Below, one piece after another: positions 27,494 to 56,013 of a DNA stretch of 64,000 nucleotides. The notes under the pieces were generated by a model. That model did not search any database, was not told the DNA's origin, and saw nothing but the letters and a program-made list of their open reading frames with translations. This stretch comes from Pogonophryne albipinna. Lineage: Eukaryota > Chordata > Actinopteri > Perciformes > Artedidraconidae. Location: the NCBI GenBank assembly GCA_028583405.1, contig CM053249.1, forward strand, positions 38,586,111 through 38,650,110, read 5' to 3'. Each line of letters opens with the position of its first letter. Position 1 is the first letter of the stretch. Position numbers and translations under genes: made by a program.

Positions 27494-30400
27494 CAACCCT
27501 GTCTCCTAAAAAGTACGTTCCCACAGAACTAAACTGCATTCTCAATTACGTTTAGCTAGAAACGTATTTTCTCCCACGTTACGTTCGTTATGAACGTATC
27601 TCAAATACGTTTATTTTCTACATATCTTTGCCATTTATTGTCTTGCTTATAATAATGATAATAGTCATTTATAAATATCATTTTAGAGCACGCATTTGAA
27701 ATCAGTAGGCGAGGCTGTAATTTCTCCAGCTGTTACTCTCATGAGCGAGGCAGAAAATAATAGTTTTAACAGCCAAAAAGCTGCTGTGTCGTTTATTGCA
27801 CCTCAAACATTAAAACAAATCCAGAGTTACGTGTTTCTGTACTTCCTGTAAGAAGAAAGGACAGTAACAGAAGATCTCTGTGGCTTCAGGCTTGATCGCC
27901 ATTCAAATGACAGCGTTGGTTTCCCCAAAAGTGGGCGGGGCTGTAAAGTGACGTAGATTTTACTCTCATCTATTATTCAAAACCATTCTATTTATTCTAA
28001 CGTAAATTACATGCCAGTGTTTTATGTTTTTATTTTAAATCGTATTTAAATCTTTTTTTCCTTATTTACTCAACAATAACACACAATTATCCTTGTTTTT
28101 ATTTATTCGTTTAATTCTATAATCTTGGGCTTTTTAGCCGTAAATAAAGTCACCGGAAACAGACGTAGGCCTATAAGGGACATTTTGAGGATACACACAA
28201 ACCCACTGAACAGATTACCCAAGATCCTCAGCTTGAAGCTTGTTGATTGGATGTTTAGCCGCAATGCATGTTGGGATATGATGTTAATGCGATATGATAT
28301 CCGAAAAAATAAATAATAATAATACTTTATTCCGAGTGTTCTTGCTTTTCTCTTTGGAGGTCATCACATAACGGCATTGTAATACACGGTTCGGCTGCAT
28401 TACATATTACAGATCTGCTGTAGTTCTTTATTTATAGAGCCCTGATGAGAAGACTTCTGGACAAACAGGAGAACTGCCGCCAAAACTGAATCTGTGACGT
28501 GGATCATAAATATATCAACAATTAAACAACACCTTGCATTTCTTTTCACACAATACGTCTCCTTGCCGTATCAATACTAATTCGGCTGACTTTTATATTT
28601 GATCTAATTGGTAGATAGGTTACATTTACACCATAAGGGTGCACAGCTGATAGAAAAGGACTTGTAGTTTTTAAAGATATTACTGATTTTCTTTGAATAT
28701 AAGAATGTAAAAACTGAGTTGAGAGAATAGTCAGGGGATTTGGGTGATGGGAGACACATCTATGGAATCACAATTTCAATAGCTTACCATTAAATGACGG
28801 ATATGCCTTTCTGTCTGTGATGTTTTACAAATCAGATATTAATGTGTAGTAAAACATGAGAAATAGTATAGCAATATCCTGTAAAAACATGAATAAAACT
28901 ACACAACTTCAGATGTTATACATAAGTGTCCTACACTAATAATACAAAGTTATTATTAGTATGCTGTGTGTACCTTGTGTGCACCGCCTAGTGGTTAAAG
29001 CACGTCATTGAATTATTTTTGTTGAATAATGTTATTTTTGTTGAATAATGTTATTTTTGTTGAATAATGTTATTTGATGAAAGAAATATTAAGAGTACAT
29101 ACTTTCATAGGAGGAAAGTAGAAGGTCAATGATAGAAGTATAGAATATAAAAAATCAAGAAGATACTGTAAGTGATCTCTACAATAAAACAGTTTAGTGC
29201 TGGATGTACAAAGATATTAATAGGAGGATGTGCAAAACAGACAATCTAATTAACCTTTATTAACACGTTAAAGAATACTTTAGGTTAAGGTCTTCTTTCA
29301 AATAAGAAAAAAGCTTTGATGTATTGCTTTCCTGCAATGTTAACTATGTTGAAGCACTTATTTTAACTGATATTATATGCATTAATTATACTCTTATGTA
29401 TGTAGATAGTATAAGAAATGTGCAGAATATGACAGTTTAATGGTGGAGGTACACACATATTGATAGATGACTTGTAATTAACTATTAGTAGAGAATAACG
29501 AGTAATGAATATACTTTATAGAGATCTGCAGATAAATGTTTAGTCTTCTCGAGCACCAACTATCAAATATCTCTCCTGATTGTTGGCACTTGACAATCAC
29601 CTTCCCTGAATTTTACTCAGGTGTAACTAAAGTCTGATTTAAGGGTTGTTTATATTTCACATCATTAATCAGAATCTGCAAAGTAACTCAAATAAATGTA
29701 GTGGAGTAAAAATACCAGGTTAACCTCTGAATTGTAGTGGAGTAGAATTACAAAGTAACAATGAGCTGTCTGTGGGTATATATTAATGCTGCCCATTATG
29801 GATACAAGCGATTTTCACCCATGTAGTAATGACATGTTTTAAATGTGTACACACCAATGTGTTTCCTATCGCCTAAACCTCCAGGCCTGTACACAGTTTA
29901 ATACTGTCAACTTCTCATTTTGGGATAAACGAAAACGTCTTTTAAAACTACAATTCCCAGTAGATACGTGCCATAGAGAACATGTTGCGAAACACAATAG
30001 CCAGCATGTGTAGTTCTGGGGGGGCGTTCGAGTCCAGTTTTGAATAGTCTGCCGTGGTTTCGTTCCATTTCAAAGAGCTTGACGCTCGGCGTAACCTTGG
30101 CGCAATGCCACTCCAACATCCAATCACAGAGCTTGAAGATTAATCACGGGGTTTGTCAACGGGACTGTAGTCCCAAACGATAGCTGGGGATTATGGGTAG
30201 TGTAGTGTCTTCGGCCATCCTAAACTGAAATGTTTTTCGGATATCATATCGCATTAACAACACCACATCTGGCGTCAGAGAGATCTTCTGTTACTGTCCT
30301 TTCTTCTTAGAGGAAGTACAGAAACACGTAACTGGATTTGTTTTAATGTTTGAGGTGCAATAAACGGCTTTTTGGCTGTTAAAACTATTATTTCCTGCCT

Positions 30401-30654
30401 CGCTCATGAGAGTAACAGCTGGCGAAATTACAGCCTCGCCTACTGATTTCAAATGCGTGCTCTAAAATGATATTTATAAATGACTATTATCATTATTATA
30501 AGCAAGACAATAAATGGCAAAGATATGTAGAAAATAAACGTATTTAAGATACGTTCATAACGAACGTAACGTGGGAGAAAAGACGTTTCTTGCTAAACGT
30601 AATTGAGAATGCAGTTTAGTTCTGTGGGAACGTAATTTTTAGGAGACAGGGTTG
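27494..30654. mobile_element. Long-TIR DNA element E, copy 2
   Basis: It starts CAACCCTGTCTCC and ends GGAGACAGGGTTG, in the same orientation as E1 and nearly identical through the shared interior. It lacks the 3.5-kb F insertion (empty site at 29984-29991) and the extra terminal subrepeats. TIR arms are about 27494-27877 and 30280-30654. Its left flank ATCAGTT matches the right flank of E1, and its right flank CACTGTC matches the left flank of E1. The interior includes a fragment of the AGTAAAAGTA MITE family (about 29620-29750). Confidence 0.85.
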
Positions 30655-30661
30655 CACTGTC

Positions 30662-31039
30662 CGACTCACACAAGCAGCTGATACATATCCCCAGTTCCCC
30701 TTAAGTGAATGTGTGTCAGTCTGAATTGACGCTGTTTGGCATCACAACGCTGTTATGAAAGTTTCTCTGGTATAAAATGGGTGATGTTAGCATAGCAACC
30801 GAAGCTAAACTGACTACTTGCTATTGCTATCCTATTGTGGCATAAACCGTTTTCTACAGGCACATTTTACCGGCGTATTTTTATTATGATTCTACTTGTG
30901 ATAGTCGGACACGACAACCTGTGCAGCCCATGTATTGATTCCATCCGATAGCTGCTATAATACAAAACAAAACGTCTGCCTCTCTCCACAATGATCAATA
31001 ACAGTGAACGGATGGTCAAAGTAAGGTACAAATAAACAG
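30662..31039. mobile_element. Right remnant of the segment flanked by 14-bp repeats
   Basis: Continues the sequence interrupted at 13326 by the composite; the single target site would read TATTCACTGTCCGACTCAC. No coding potential or recognised family. Confidence 0.4.
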
Positions 31040-31053
31040 AATCACACGAAGCC

Positions 31054-31365
31054 TGGCTAGTGTTGCCTGACTTTATAAAGTGTGTTTATAAGCACTACTG
31101 CTTGTAGGCAGGCATGACAGTCGACCCATGTTCAGGGGAGGTGGGTTTAGTTTCCTGCACGCCTCGACGTAAGAGAGACGTAAGCGACGCCACCTCTTAG
31201 CTCCGAAGCTCTTGCCTCGAGACCGACAATTTTTTGGAGCTGGAAGTGAACCGCATTCCGGAGCTAAGAGGCGGCGCCGCTGCGGTGTGAACAGGAAAAA
31301 CCGGCACTTTTCAGGCTCCAGCTCCGAGCCGGAGCTGAAAACGCGTTGGTGTGAAAGGGGCAAGA
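31054..31365. mobile_element. GC-rich MITE, right half
   Basis: Complement of the 6961 end (GTGTGAAAGGGGC terminus, AGCTCCGAGCCGGAGCTG palindromic core). It is preceded by the right copy of the 14-bp direct repeat at 31040-31053. Confidence 0.6.
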
Positions 31366-32032
31366 GAGATGGGGTTATTCATGTTCCCTGTTTACATGAT
31401 AAATACTAGTAACCTGGCATTTCGATGCCTTTTCTCATCTAAACTATTCAGTATTTGTATCTCTCTATCATGACATAAAGACGAAACTCCTCTCCAGAAG
31501 TGAGACGCTTTTGCCGCCGCCACCATCACTGTTAACTGATGAACTGCTACCAGCTGATGACTTACTTTCCTCTTCTTTGAAAAAAATGTTCTTATGTCCA
31601 TGGTGTCTGGGGGAGAAAACATATCAAACCAAGAGATCGTCAGCTTTGATTTTCGCTGTATTAACAATGTCCTGAACATTTGGTGTGTGTGCCTTACCTC
31701 CGCTACCGGCATCGCTTCATACAACAGATCTGAGCTGTCCACCTATGACAACACTCCTTGAACATGCGCGCGCTATGGGAGAATCTGCCCTGGTACAAAG
31801 TAGCAGTGAAAACATGGAACGGAGTTTCATTGATTTGGGCATTCTCTCAATAAGCAAGTGGAATGGAGTTGATAGTGAAGCTCTGACACAGCGCTCTACA
31901 AAGTGCGGCGAGTGGAGAGAACGATTTACGGACTTTCCATGGTAGAAGTGGGGGGGTCTAAACTAATCATTTCAAAAAGTGGGGGGGACTTGTCCCACCC
32001 TCATATAATGGCTGCGACGCCCATGGGTTGTA
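31366..32032 (-). mobile_element. Outer hAT element, right part, with transposase first-exon remnant
   Basis: Ends GGCTGCGACGCCCAT, followed by the 8-bp GGGTTGTA at 32025-32032. On the - strand, 31601-31566 encodes MDIRTFFSKKRK and is followed immediately by a GTAAGT donor. This resembles the first exon of ZMYM1/KIAA1586-like hAT transposases. The rest of a transposase was not found, so the element is a deletion remnant. Confidence 0.6.
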
Positions 32033-34886
32033 ACCCAATTATGTGAAATGGTATTCTCTTGAAATTGTTATGAATGTATGACTCAGCATCAAACAGCACA
32101 TGAGAAAGGGGCGCAGTGCATCATATCAGAGACGGTATAGAAAAGTGACTTAAGAGCATGGTTCATCATACGACACAAGTGTCAAGTGACTAGAATAAAG
32201 AAGAAGACTTCCGGTCGACCTTGCAAAGTAAAAGTCGCCATTTAAGTTCTAGTCAAGTTTAATCAATAAATACACGTACATTTTTCAATATGAACGTTGC
32301 CACGGAATATTGTTGTCTCGCTTTTTTGCGCTTCTTCTACAAATAGTTGTAACCCTAAATGTAAATGTAGTTTCCGCTGTACTTCCGCTTCCTCCTCCAG
32401 CTTGACAGACGTTGCTGACAGGTCGATTTGAAAGTGAGAGGCTCGGTGTGTACTGTGTACGTAAGTGTCATTCATTATTTACACGTTCTTACTGTTCATT
32501 TTCAATAAGGTTAGACATTGAAAATATAAAATGATGTGTTGTCAGGCTATGTAAGCGTGCTAAGGGCGTTTGGTTAGCATGTGCTTGCCTGCATGTGTAA
32601 CCAGTGTAAGGTGGAAGCTAGCTAGTGTTAGCTTGCTACATCAGAGGGGAGAGTGTTTGCGGTCATGTTGGCAGCTCGTGAATAAAGAGAAAATACATTC
32701 TGCCCATGTGAAGATTAAGGTTTTATTGGCTTGCGGCAGTGTGATGACAAAAGCAGTGTTCCACGATAATATGGCTTAAAGCGTTGAAGAACCAAGGTTA
32801 TCCAGACTGTTGTGCACAGTATGATGCTTCCTTCATGTCGAGCCGTGATGCCAAAGTCGAGATGCTTGGCTCGTGCTCATGTATCTGTTTGAGAACTGTA
32901 CGGAAGAGCTTGGAAACACAGCACAACCGTTAGCACATGTGGCCTTTGTTATTCACTTGTGGAAAGTTACAAATACATTGACTCTACCAAATACTTTACT
33001 GAAGTATTTCCATTTAATGCTACTTTATAATGTTTTACTACGACACTACTGTTGTGCAACATGTAAATTGGAAATGTATTACGATTGTTTCTTGTAAATT
33101 GAAAATAGTATGTGCATGCCCCGGCCGTTCTAATAGTGTTTTATTTGATGTTGTCTCCATCTTCACCTTTGCTGTAACAATGTAAATGTCCCCTCTGTGG
33201 GACGAATACAGGTATTCTGATTTCTCATCTGATAACATGCTACTTGATGCAACCATATTAACCATCTAATAATGTCATAATGCATCACAAATGGAGGCTA
33301 TTTATCTGCAGAATTATTACTTTAACTTTTTATTCTTTAAGGAGATTTTCTCTTAATAACACTTCTGCACTTTTACTTAAGAATGTAGGACCTTTACTTT
33401 TAATTAAGTATTTTGACATGAATGTATTTCTACTTTTAGTCAAAACAAGTACTTTTGCTTTTGGTACTTTAAGTATATTTTGATGCTGATACTTTTGCAC
33501 TTTTACTAGAGAGATATTGAATGCAGGACTTGTACTTGTATACAGAGTACTTTTACAATTTAGTGTTGCTCCTTTTACTTCAGCACTTCTTCCACCACTG
33601 ATTTGATTGACACCAAAGTGTGTATGATGGATCTTTTGAATGCCCAAATCATCTGAAATCCAGAGAAATCTAACATTATGTTCCCTGCTTTCTTCAGGCA
33701 AAATTGCTATTTTTAATCAAGGATCTTAGAAAAATAACGTCCTGTATTGTATTATTTTTGACCACACCAGAGAACTGGAAAAAGGGATGAAATCTATGAT
33801 GATGACGTTCTGCTCTCCTCAAAAGGACAGCACAGAGCAATATGGCTGGCCCTTTGCTGTGTTCTAGTGACTTCATTGATATGCTGACACGTTCTTCTCC
33901 CTCTACCTGTCTGCCAGTAGTCTTGAACTTGGATGTAAACAAAAAAAGAGCCAGGATTGGAGAAGATTGTGTCCGTTAGTCACCGAGATGGACGTTGGAG
34001 TGTCCAAATCCCATGTGTTTCTCAACTACAGCCCCAGAGCCCTCCTCTCTCAGTGAGACACACATCTGCATGGTGATGCTGTGTGCTTCCCCCCCCCCCA
34101 TGCCCGCTTACCTCAAGTGCATTCTGTTTCTGTGTGAGAGTTGTAGTTTGTAGCAGTCTGACACTACAGGCCTCCAAAGTGTCCGACTGAGTGGAATGGA
34201 ATGACTGGAGGTAACGGTGCAGTGTGCAGCAGCAGCTTCAGTGCATTACTGCTGCAGTGTGGCTTTGTGCATTTATCAGAAGTTTGCATTTATCTGTGTG
34301 GATGTGCATACACTAAATGTTCAGTCATTTAGGGTCTACTTTGTGTGTATGTGACTGCTTGTGCACGTTTTGCAGGCTAATTGTTTTTGGCAATTGAGAG
34401 AGTAAAAGCTGTAACGTAAGAATCTCTTGCAGTGGTTCTCACATTCATGTCTCAGGACCTCCAGGGTACTTTGAGTAAGAACACTAAATGATACACTCAG
34501 TTACACAAATGAACAACACGCATCCTCTCATGTCAATAGGACAGCATCTATTCAATTGGGAAAAGTAGATGAAATATAATGGAAGTCTGTATGTAATGCG
34601 GATGTTTGAGAACACTGGTCTACTGTTGGGATCAGGCTGGCTACTGCTTTCAGCTTTGTGCTGCATGACTGTACAGGTGCCAACAAAACACTGAGGCTTG
34701 TTGACACCTGCTGATTGTAATTCACATTTTGCAATAACAGAATCTGGATTTGTTGTAAAGCATGGTGGGAGGGAGGGGATGAACAGGAATGGATAGAAAT
34801 AAGCAGTAACTTACGGGAGGATTGTAAAGGAGACTTGTATCATGTGTGTGTTAAGGTGGAGCATCCCACTGGCTGCACGTGGGGTT
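32033..34886 (+). promoter_or_regulatory. tdrkh upstream region with possible non-coding exon
   Basis: Host DNA resumes at 32033. A possible 5' non-coding exon with donor GTAAGT lies near 32380-32459 (CCGCTTCCTCCTCCAGCTTG region, donor at 32460). The link to tdrkh is inferred from position only. A diverged AGTAAAAGTA-type MITE with a CTTCTTCCACCACTG end occupies about 32954-33600 and includes an L2-tail-like block (about 33171-33215). Nothing else was recognised. Confidence 0.35.
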
Positions 34887-50703
<15,817 letters not shown>

Positions 50704-51407
50704 GACCAAAGACACATTGAATATCAAGGTATTGTTTCCTGGCTTGATGAGTGCTTACATCCTCCAAAGCATGTCTTCATGTCTGTAATGAATAACCTGT
50801 CCTCCTCTTCTTCCAGCACTGACCGTCCAATCCTCAGCTTCAGTTCCAATCATGAGACGTTTCCTTGTCAGACCCCAACCCAACCACGTTAATCCTCATT
50901 ATCAAGCCTTACCAACAGTTCTTTCAGCTATGTTCACTTTATTCTTGTTACTTCAATGTGTGTGTTTTGCTTTGATGTTGTTCTGTTGTAGACAACGCTG
51001 CTTTGCTATGTGTTGTTGCTATATTTCTTTGTTCAAGAAATGAAGAGAGGAACACAAACAGAATGCCAGTATTATTTTCAATGTGATATGTCCATGTACA
51101 AGCTGGTTAGCTTATAATGTGCAGTTTTGTTTCTCTACTTGGTTGAATATGAAGAGGTAATGGCCTAGATATATATATATATTCTATTTTGAAAATGATA
51201 CCACATTGAAGGATTGAATGTGAGCCGCAGATTGTGTTCATTATCGCGCTATGGCATTTATTGTATCCTTAATATAGGACAGTGTTGGTTTTTCTTCAGA
51301 GGTGTGATAAACTGAAATATATAGAATAAAGGATTTATTTTATGGCACAAGTGTCGAGTCTTAATTTTAAATCATGTTCTTTCTTTATTGAAACATTTCC
51401 AAATAAA
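50704..51407 (+). other. tdrkh 3' UTR with possible short intron
   Basis: After TGA 50701-50703 there is a potential intron 50729-50816 (AAG/GTATTG, TTCTTCCAG). Polyadenylation signals AATAAA occur at 51325-51330 and 51402-51407. The intron starts only about 25 nt after the stop, too close to trigger exon-junction-dependent decay if it is used. Confidence 0.5.
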
Positions 51408-51459
51408 ACGTGATAAAGGAGACCCATATGTTTAAAATAAGAGCATTTTCATCACTGCC

Positions 51460-53085
51460 TTTGCCATGATCTTAGAGTATGGTACATGCTCAGGCCTACC
51501 TACCTTTGCCATGATCTTAGAGTATGGTACATGCTCAGGCCTACCTACCTTTGCCATGATCTTAGAGTATGGTACATGCTCAGGCCTACCTACCTTTGCC
51601 ATGATCTTAGAGTATGGTACATGCTCAGGCCTACCTGCCTTTGCCATGATCTTAGAGTATGGTACATGCTCAGGCCTACCTACCTTTGCCATGATCTTAG
51701 AGTATGGTACATGCTCAGGCCTACCTGCCTTTGCCATGATCTTAGAGTATGGTACATGCTCAGGCCTACCTACCTTTGCCATGATCTTAGAGTATGGTAC
51801 ATGCTCAGGCCTACCTGCCTTTGCCATGATCTTAGAGTATGGTACATGCTCAGGCCTACCTACCTTTGCCATGATCTTAGAGTATGGTACATGCTCAGGC
51901 CTACCTACCTTTGCCATGATCTTAGAGTATGGTACATGCTCAGGCCTACCTGCCTTTGCCATGATCTTAGAGTATGGTACATGCTCAGGCCTACCTACCT
52001 TTGCCATGATCTTAGAGTATGGTACATGCTCAGGCCTACCTGCCTTTGCCATGATCTTAGAGTATGGTACATGCTCAGGCCTACCTACCTTTGCCATGAT
52101 CTTAGAGTATGGTACATGCTCAGGCCTACCTACCTTTGCCATGATCTTAGAGTATGGTACATGCTCAGGCCTACCTGCCTTTGCCATGATCTTAGAGTAT
52201 GGTACATGCTCAGGCCTACCTGCCTTTGCCATGATCTTAGAGTATGGTACATGCTCAGGCCTACCTACCTTTGCCATGATCTTAGAGTATGGTACATGCT
52301 CAGGCCTACCTACCTTTGCCATGATCTTAGAGTATGGTACATGCTCAGGCCTACCTACCTTTGCCATGATCTTAGAGTATGGTACATGCTCAGGCCTACC
52401 TGCCTTTGCCATGATCTTAGAGTATGGTACATGCTCAGGCCTACCTGCCTTTGCCATGATCTTAGAGTATGGTACATGCTCAGGCCTACCTACCTTTGCC
52501 ATGATCTTAGAGTATGGTACATGCTCAGGCCTACCTACCTTTGCCATGATCTTAGAGTATGGTACATGCTCAGGCCTACCTACCTTTGCCATGATCTTAG
52601 AGTATGGTACATGCTCAGGCCTACCTGCCTTTGCCATGATCTTAGAGTATGGTACATGCTCAGGCCTACCTACCTTTGCCATGATCTTAGAGTATGGTAC
52701 ATGCTCAGGCCTACCTACCTTTGCCATGATCTTAGAGTATGGTACATGCTCAGGCCTACCTACCTTTGCCATGATCTTAGAGTATGGTACATGCTCAGGC
52801 CTACCTGCCTTTGCCATGATCTTAGAGTATGGTACATGCTCAGGCCTACCTACCTTTGCCATGATCTTAGAGTATGGTACATGCTCAGGCCTACCTACCT
52901 TTGCCATGATCTTAGAGTATGGTACATGCTCAGGCCTACCTGCCTTTGCCATGATCTTAGAGTATGGTACATGCTCAGGCCTACCTGCCTTTGCCATGAT
53001 CTTAGAGTATGGTACATGCTCAGGCCTACCTACCTTTGCCATGATCTTAGAGTATGGTACATGCTCAGGCCTACCTACCTTTGCC
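51460..53085. repeat. Minisatellite, 45-bp unit, 36 copies
   Basis: Almost invariant tandem repeat (TTTGCCATGATCTTAGAGTA then TGGTACATGCTCAGGCCTACCTRCC). The only variable position I see is the R (A or G). It begins about 50 bp after the second tdrkh polyadenylation signal. Long open frames on both strands (537-551 codons) result from the length being divisible by 3. Confidence 0.97.
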
Positions 53086-53097
53086 AAACATCTTTAT

Positions 53098-53130
53098 AAG
53101 GTCATAGTTTAAAATTTAAACTATGACCTT
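53098..53130. repeat. Perfect 33-bp palindrome
   Basis: AAGGTCATAGTTTAAA, one A, then the exact complement. It lies 12 bp beyond the 45-bp array. Confidence 0.9.
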
Positions 53131-53739
53131 CTAGAAATGTTAGTAAGCGGAGTGAAACTGATTAGTGGTATTATAGGAAACCTGTGGTGTCTCACAGAGA
53201 GATACCGCAGGTCCTTCCTTCCTGCAGTATTGTGGTCAGACTATATAACCACCACAGCCCCTGGTAGACCCCCCTACACACACAACACAGACTACTACAC
53301 CCCTTGTTGTGAAATACAAATGATGTGCAATATATATGTATGCTGTTAATAACTGCAATATATACCTGGCTGCTATATCTTCAAAACTGTTACAGGATGT
53401 GTATTTTGTAAATTGTGTAATTTCTTTTATTTGTTATCTTTAAAAACAAATGATGCATGCTTCTTAGTTAACATTAAGCTTTATTTGGCTCTTTTCTGCT
53501 GTAACAAATGTAAATGTCCTCTCTGTGGGACGAACAAGGCATTCTGAATCTGAAAAACTTGTTTTATAATGAATATTCCCTCTGTTTATGTTGGTGTTGG
53601 TTTGATACAAGTGTAGTATAGATACGTATTATTATTTTATTTTCTGTTCGTGTCTACTAAATTGAACAGGCCATTCATTCATTCCATTGTGAGTCCACTG
53701 TTTTGTTTTTGTGTGGGTTGATGAACTCCATTCCGTATT
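53131..53739. other. Intergenic tdrkh-mbtd1 region
   Basis: No gene recognised. A short block at about 53500-53560 (GTAACAAATGTAAATGTCCT, TGTGGGACGAA) resembles the tail of L2-type retroposons and a similar block near 33171-33215. Confidence 0.4.
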
Positions 53740-53925
53740 GACCAATCACATGAAAGTAGGTTACATTCGCACATGCGCAGAGGCAGCAGAGTAATTTGTT
53801 GATATCCTGCTTGGTAGTATTAATATAGACTTTGGTATTTCAAAGCAACATTTACCCCCACCCGAGGGTTTTTAATTTGCATTTGGCAGCACAGTTAATA
53901 AGAACGTTATCTATATGAAGGGCTA
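53740..53925 (+). promoter_or_regulatory. Putative mbtd1 promoter
   Basis: A CCAAT box (GACCAATCA, about 53740-53748) and an NRF1-like GCACATGCGCAG (about 53769-53780) lie 150-190 bp upstream of the first mbtd1 ATG. Both are common in TATA-less housekeeping promoters. Function is inferred from position. Confidence 0.45.
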
Positions 53926-56013
53926 ATGGAAGACACAAGGGATTTGGTGAGTGAATATGAAACATTTTAGGGCCGTGAGCCTCTGATTACAGAGGATTTG
54001 CTTCGGCTAGCGCTGCTCCTTTGTTGTTATCGGTTTATGGTAGCTAGCTAATGGGTCAGCCAGCGTTAAATATGAGCAAACTCCAAAAAAACAAGTATAG
54101 ACACAAAATAACACCACGCTTATTTGAAATTCATATGTTCATATGCAAGTATCCTACGCAAATGAAAAGTGCGTTATGCTCTGTTGAATAAAAGCAGGAA
54201 AACCAGGTTTCCGCTAGCTAGGTATGCTAAGGCTAGCTAGCATTAGGAGCTATTGCCAATAAGGCCGCCCCTTATTTTAGATGATGTGTTAGCTTGTTTT
54301 CTATTTTGCACATCTCACATTCAGCTCAGTGTGCGTTTACTGGCTGGTGCATTGTCATGATTCTTGCTGTTTAAATGATTTATGTTAGGATGCCACCTGT
54401 GATACCAAGAGGAGGAAGTAGACAGGCTGTCAACAGTAAACATTAAACCCCGCTCCGGATCATACACACAGTGAGCAAGACGTATGAAATGAAATGAATA
54501 TTTACATTTTTTCTGAACATTTGTTTTGTTACATTTTTTAAAACATCTTCTCTGTGGCAGCCTGATTCCTAGGTGACATTCCAACGCAAATTGTATTTTA
54601 AAGAGTCCGCAAAATATAGCCTATGGAAAACTGTAACTGTACACACACCCAACGCTAACATTTAAAACACGACATTTTGAAGAGGATTCTTGAGCTAACA
54701 CAATTACTTACAGTTTGAAGCTAACATTTTGAAAATCAATGATCTGATCTCTGCTTACCAAATGCAAACTTGCTGGTTTCCTTAAAGTTGTGTGATAGTC
54801 AAATGAATACAATAAGTCTAAAGATGTCCTTTTCACTATTTTCTGACATTTTATCATCCCAACAACAAATGATATCAGAACGTATTATCAAGACTGATGG
54901 AGTTAAATGTATAATTGTAAATACTGATGTTTATTGTAATGTCCTTGATTGTGAAGGCTCAACGCACCCCACGTTCAGAGCGCAAGCGGAGAGACTCGTT
55001 CGGGATGTTTGATGGCTATGACAGCTGCAGTGAGGAGTCTACCAGCAGCTCCAGCTCAGAGGACAGCGAGGACGAGGTGATGCCCTCCATCCCGGCCAGC
55101 CTGCCCATCATCAAGAACAATGGACAAGTTTACACTTACCCTGACGGAAAGGCTGGAATGGGTCAGTACATGGAAATATGTTTAGTTGTGCTTTTTGTTT
55201 TGCTTTCTATTTGATACAATCCTGTTTGTTAGGAAATATCATTTGCCATCATGTTGTATACTGTTTATTTGACCAGATGATATGTGAATGTTGGTCTCTG
55301 TTTCACAGCCACTTGTGAGATGTGTGGGATGGTTGGAGTACGAGATGCTTTTTACTCAAAAACCAAGCGCTTCTGCAGTGTGTCATGTTCTAGGAGTTAT
55401 TCCTCAAATTCCAAAAAAGCTAGCATCTTGGCACGACTCCAGGTACGCTTTTTCATAACAAATGAAATATTAAATGTAAGATTAAACATGTATTATTACA
55501 ACTATTTAACTCTGCTTTTATTTTGCCAGGGCAAACCACCAACAAAAAAGGCCAAAGTCTTACAGAAACAGCCCCTCATGGCAAAGTTGGCTGCTTACGC
55601 CCAGTACCAAGCGAGTCAGCAGAACCAGGCCAAATCAAAAGCAGGTAGGTTATAAAAAAGGACAGATACTTAATAGACAAACAGTGTTTCTCTGTGTGGT
55701 TACTCAAACATTGTTTCCTATGTCTTCAGTGGTCCCTGCAGAGAGCTTTGACTGGGGTCGGTATATCTGTAGCAATGACACAGTTGGAGCTCCAGTCAGC
55801 TGTTTCAAGCATGTAAGTCAAAACTGTGGAGAATGGTTGAGTTGATTTGTTGTTATTCTTGACTGATTAACCTCACTGCTCCCTCTGTGCTTCAGGCCCC
55901 CATGGGGACATGCTGGGGGGGCATAGAGGAAGGAGTGAGGCTTGAAGTGCCCAACTCTGATACCAACCTCTCCACTAAGGTGTACTGGATAGCAGAAATC
56001 ATTAAGCTAGCAG
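53926..56013 (+). CDS. mbtd1: MBT domain-containing protein 1, N-terminal exons (partial)
   Basis: Six exons splice in frame: 53926-53946, 54957-55161, 55309-55442, 55530-55644, 55730-55812 and 55896-56013; the rest lies beyond the window. Exon 1 gives MEDTRDL and joins AQRTPRSERKRRDSFG before the second Met of MFDGYDSCSEE, where the commonly annotated protein starts. A Ser/Glu-rich stretch follows, then LPIIKNNGQVYTYPDGKAGM and an FCS zinc finger (CEMCGMVG, RFCSVSC) with KASILARLQGKPPTKKAKV. The first MBT repeat begins FDWGRYI, APVSCFKHAPMG, VRLEVPNSD. MBTD1 reads mono/dimethylated H4K20 and belongs to TIP60/NuA4. L3MBTL2 shares this architecture, but the N-terminal sequence is MBTD1. Exon 1 is inferred from frame and splice sites. 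Confidence 0.92.

Noticed and set aside
51460..53085. CRISPR-like array
   Set aside because: Units are contiguous with no variable spacers, and the context is vertebrate.
51432..53112. Three open frames of 537-551 codons with 15-residue repeats
   Set aside because: 45-bp minisatellite; all frames stay open because the unit has no stop. Not a repeat-protein gene.
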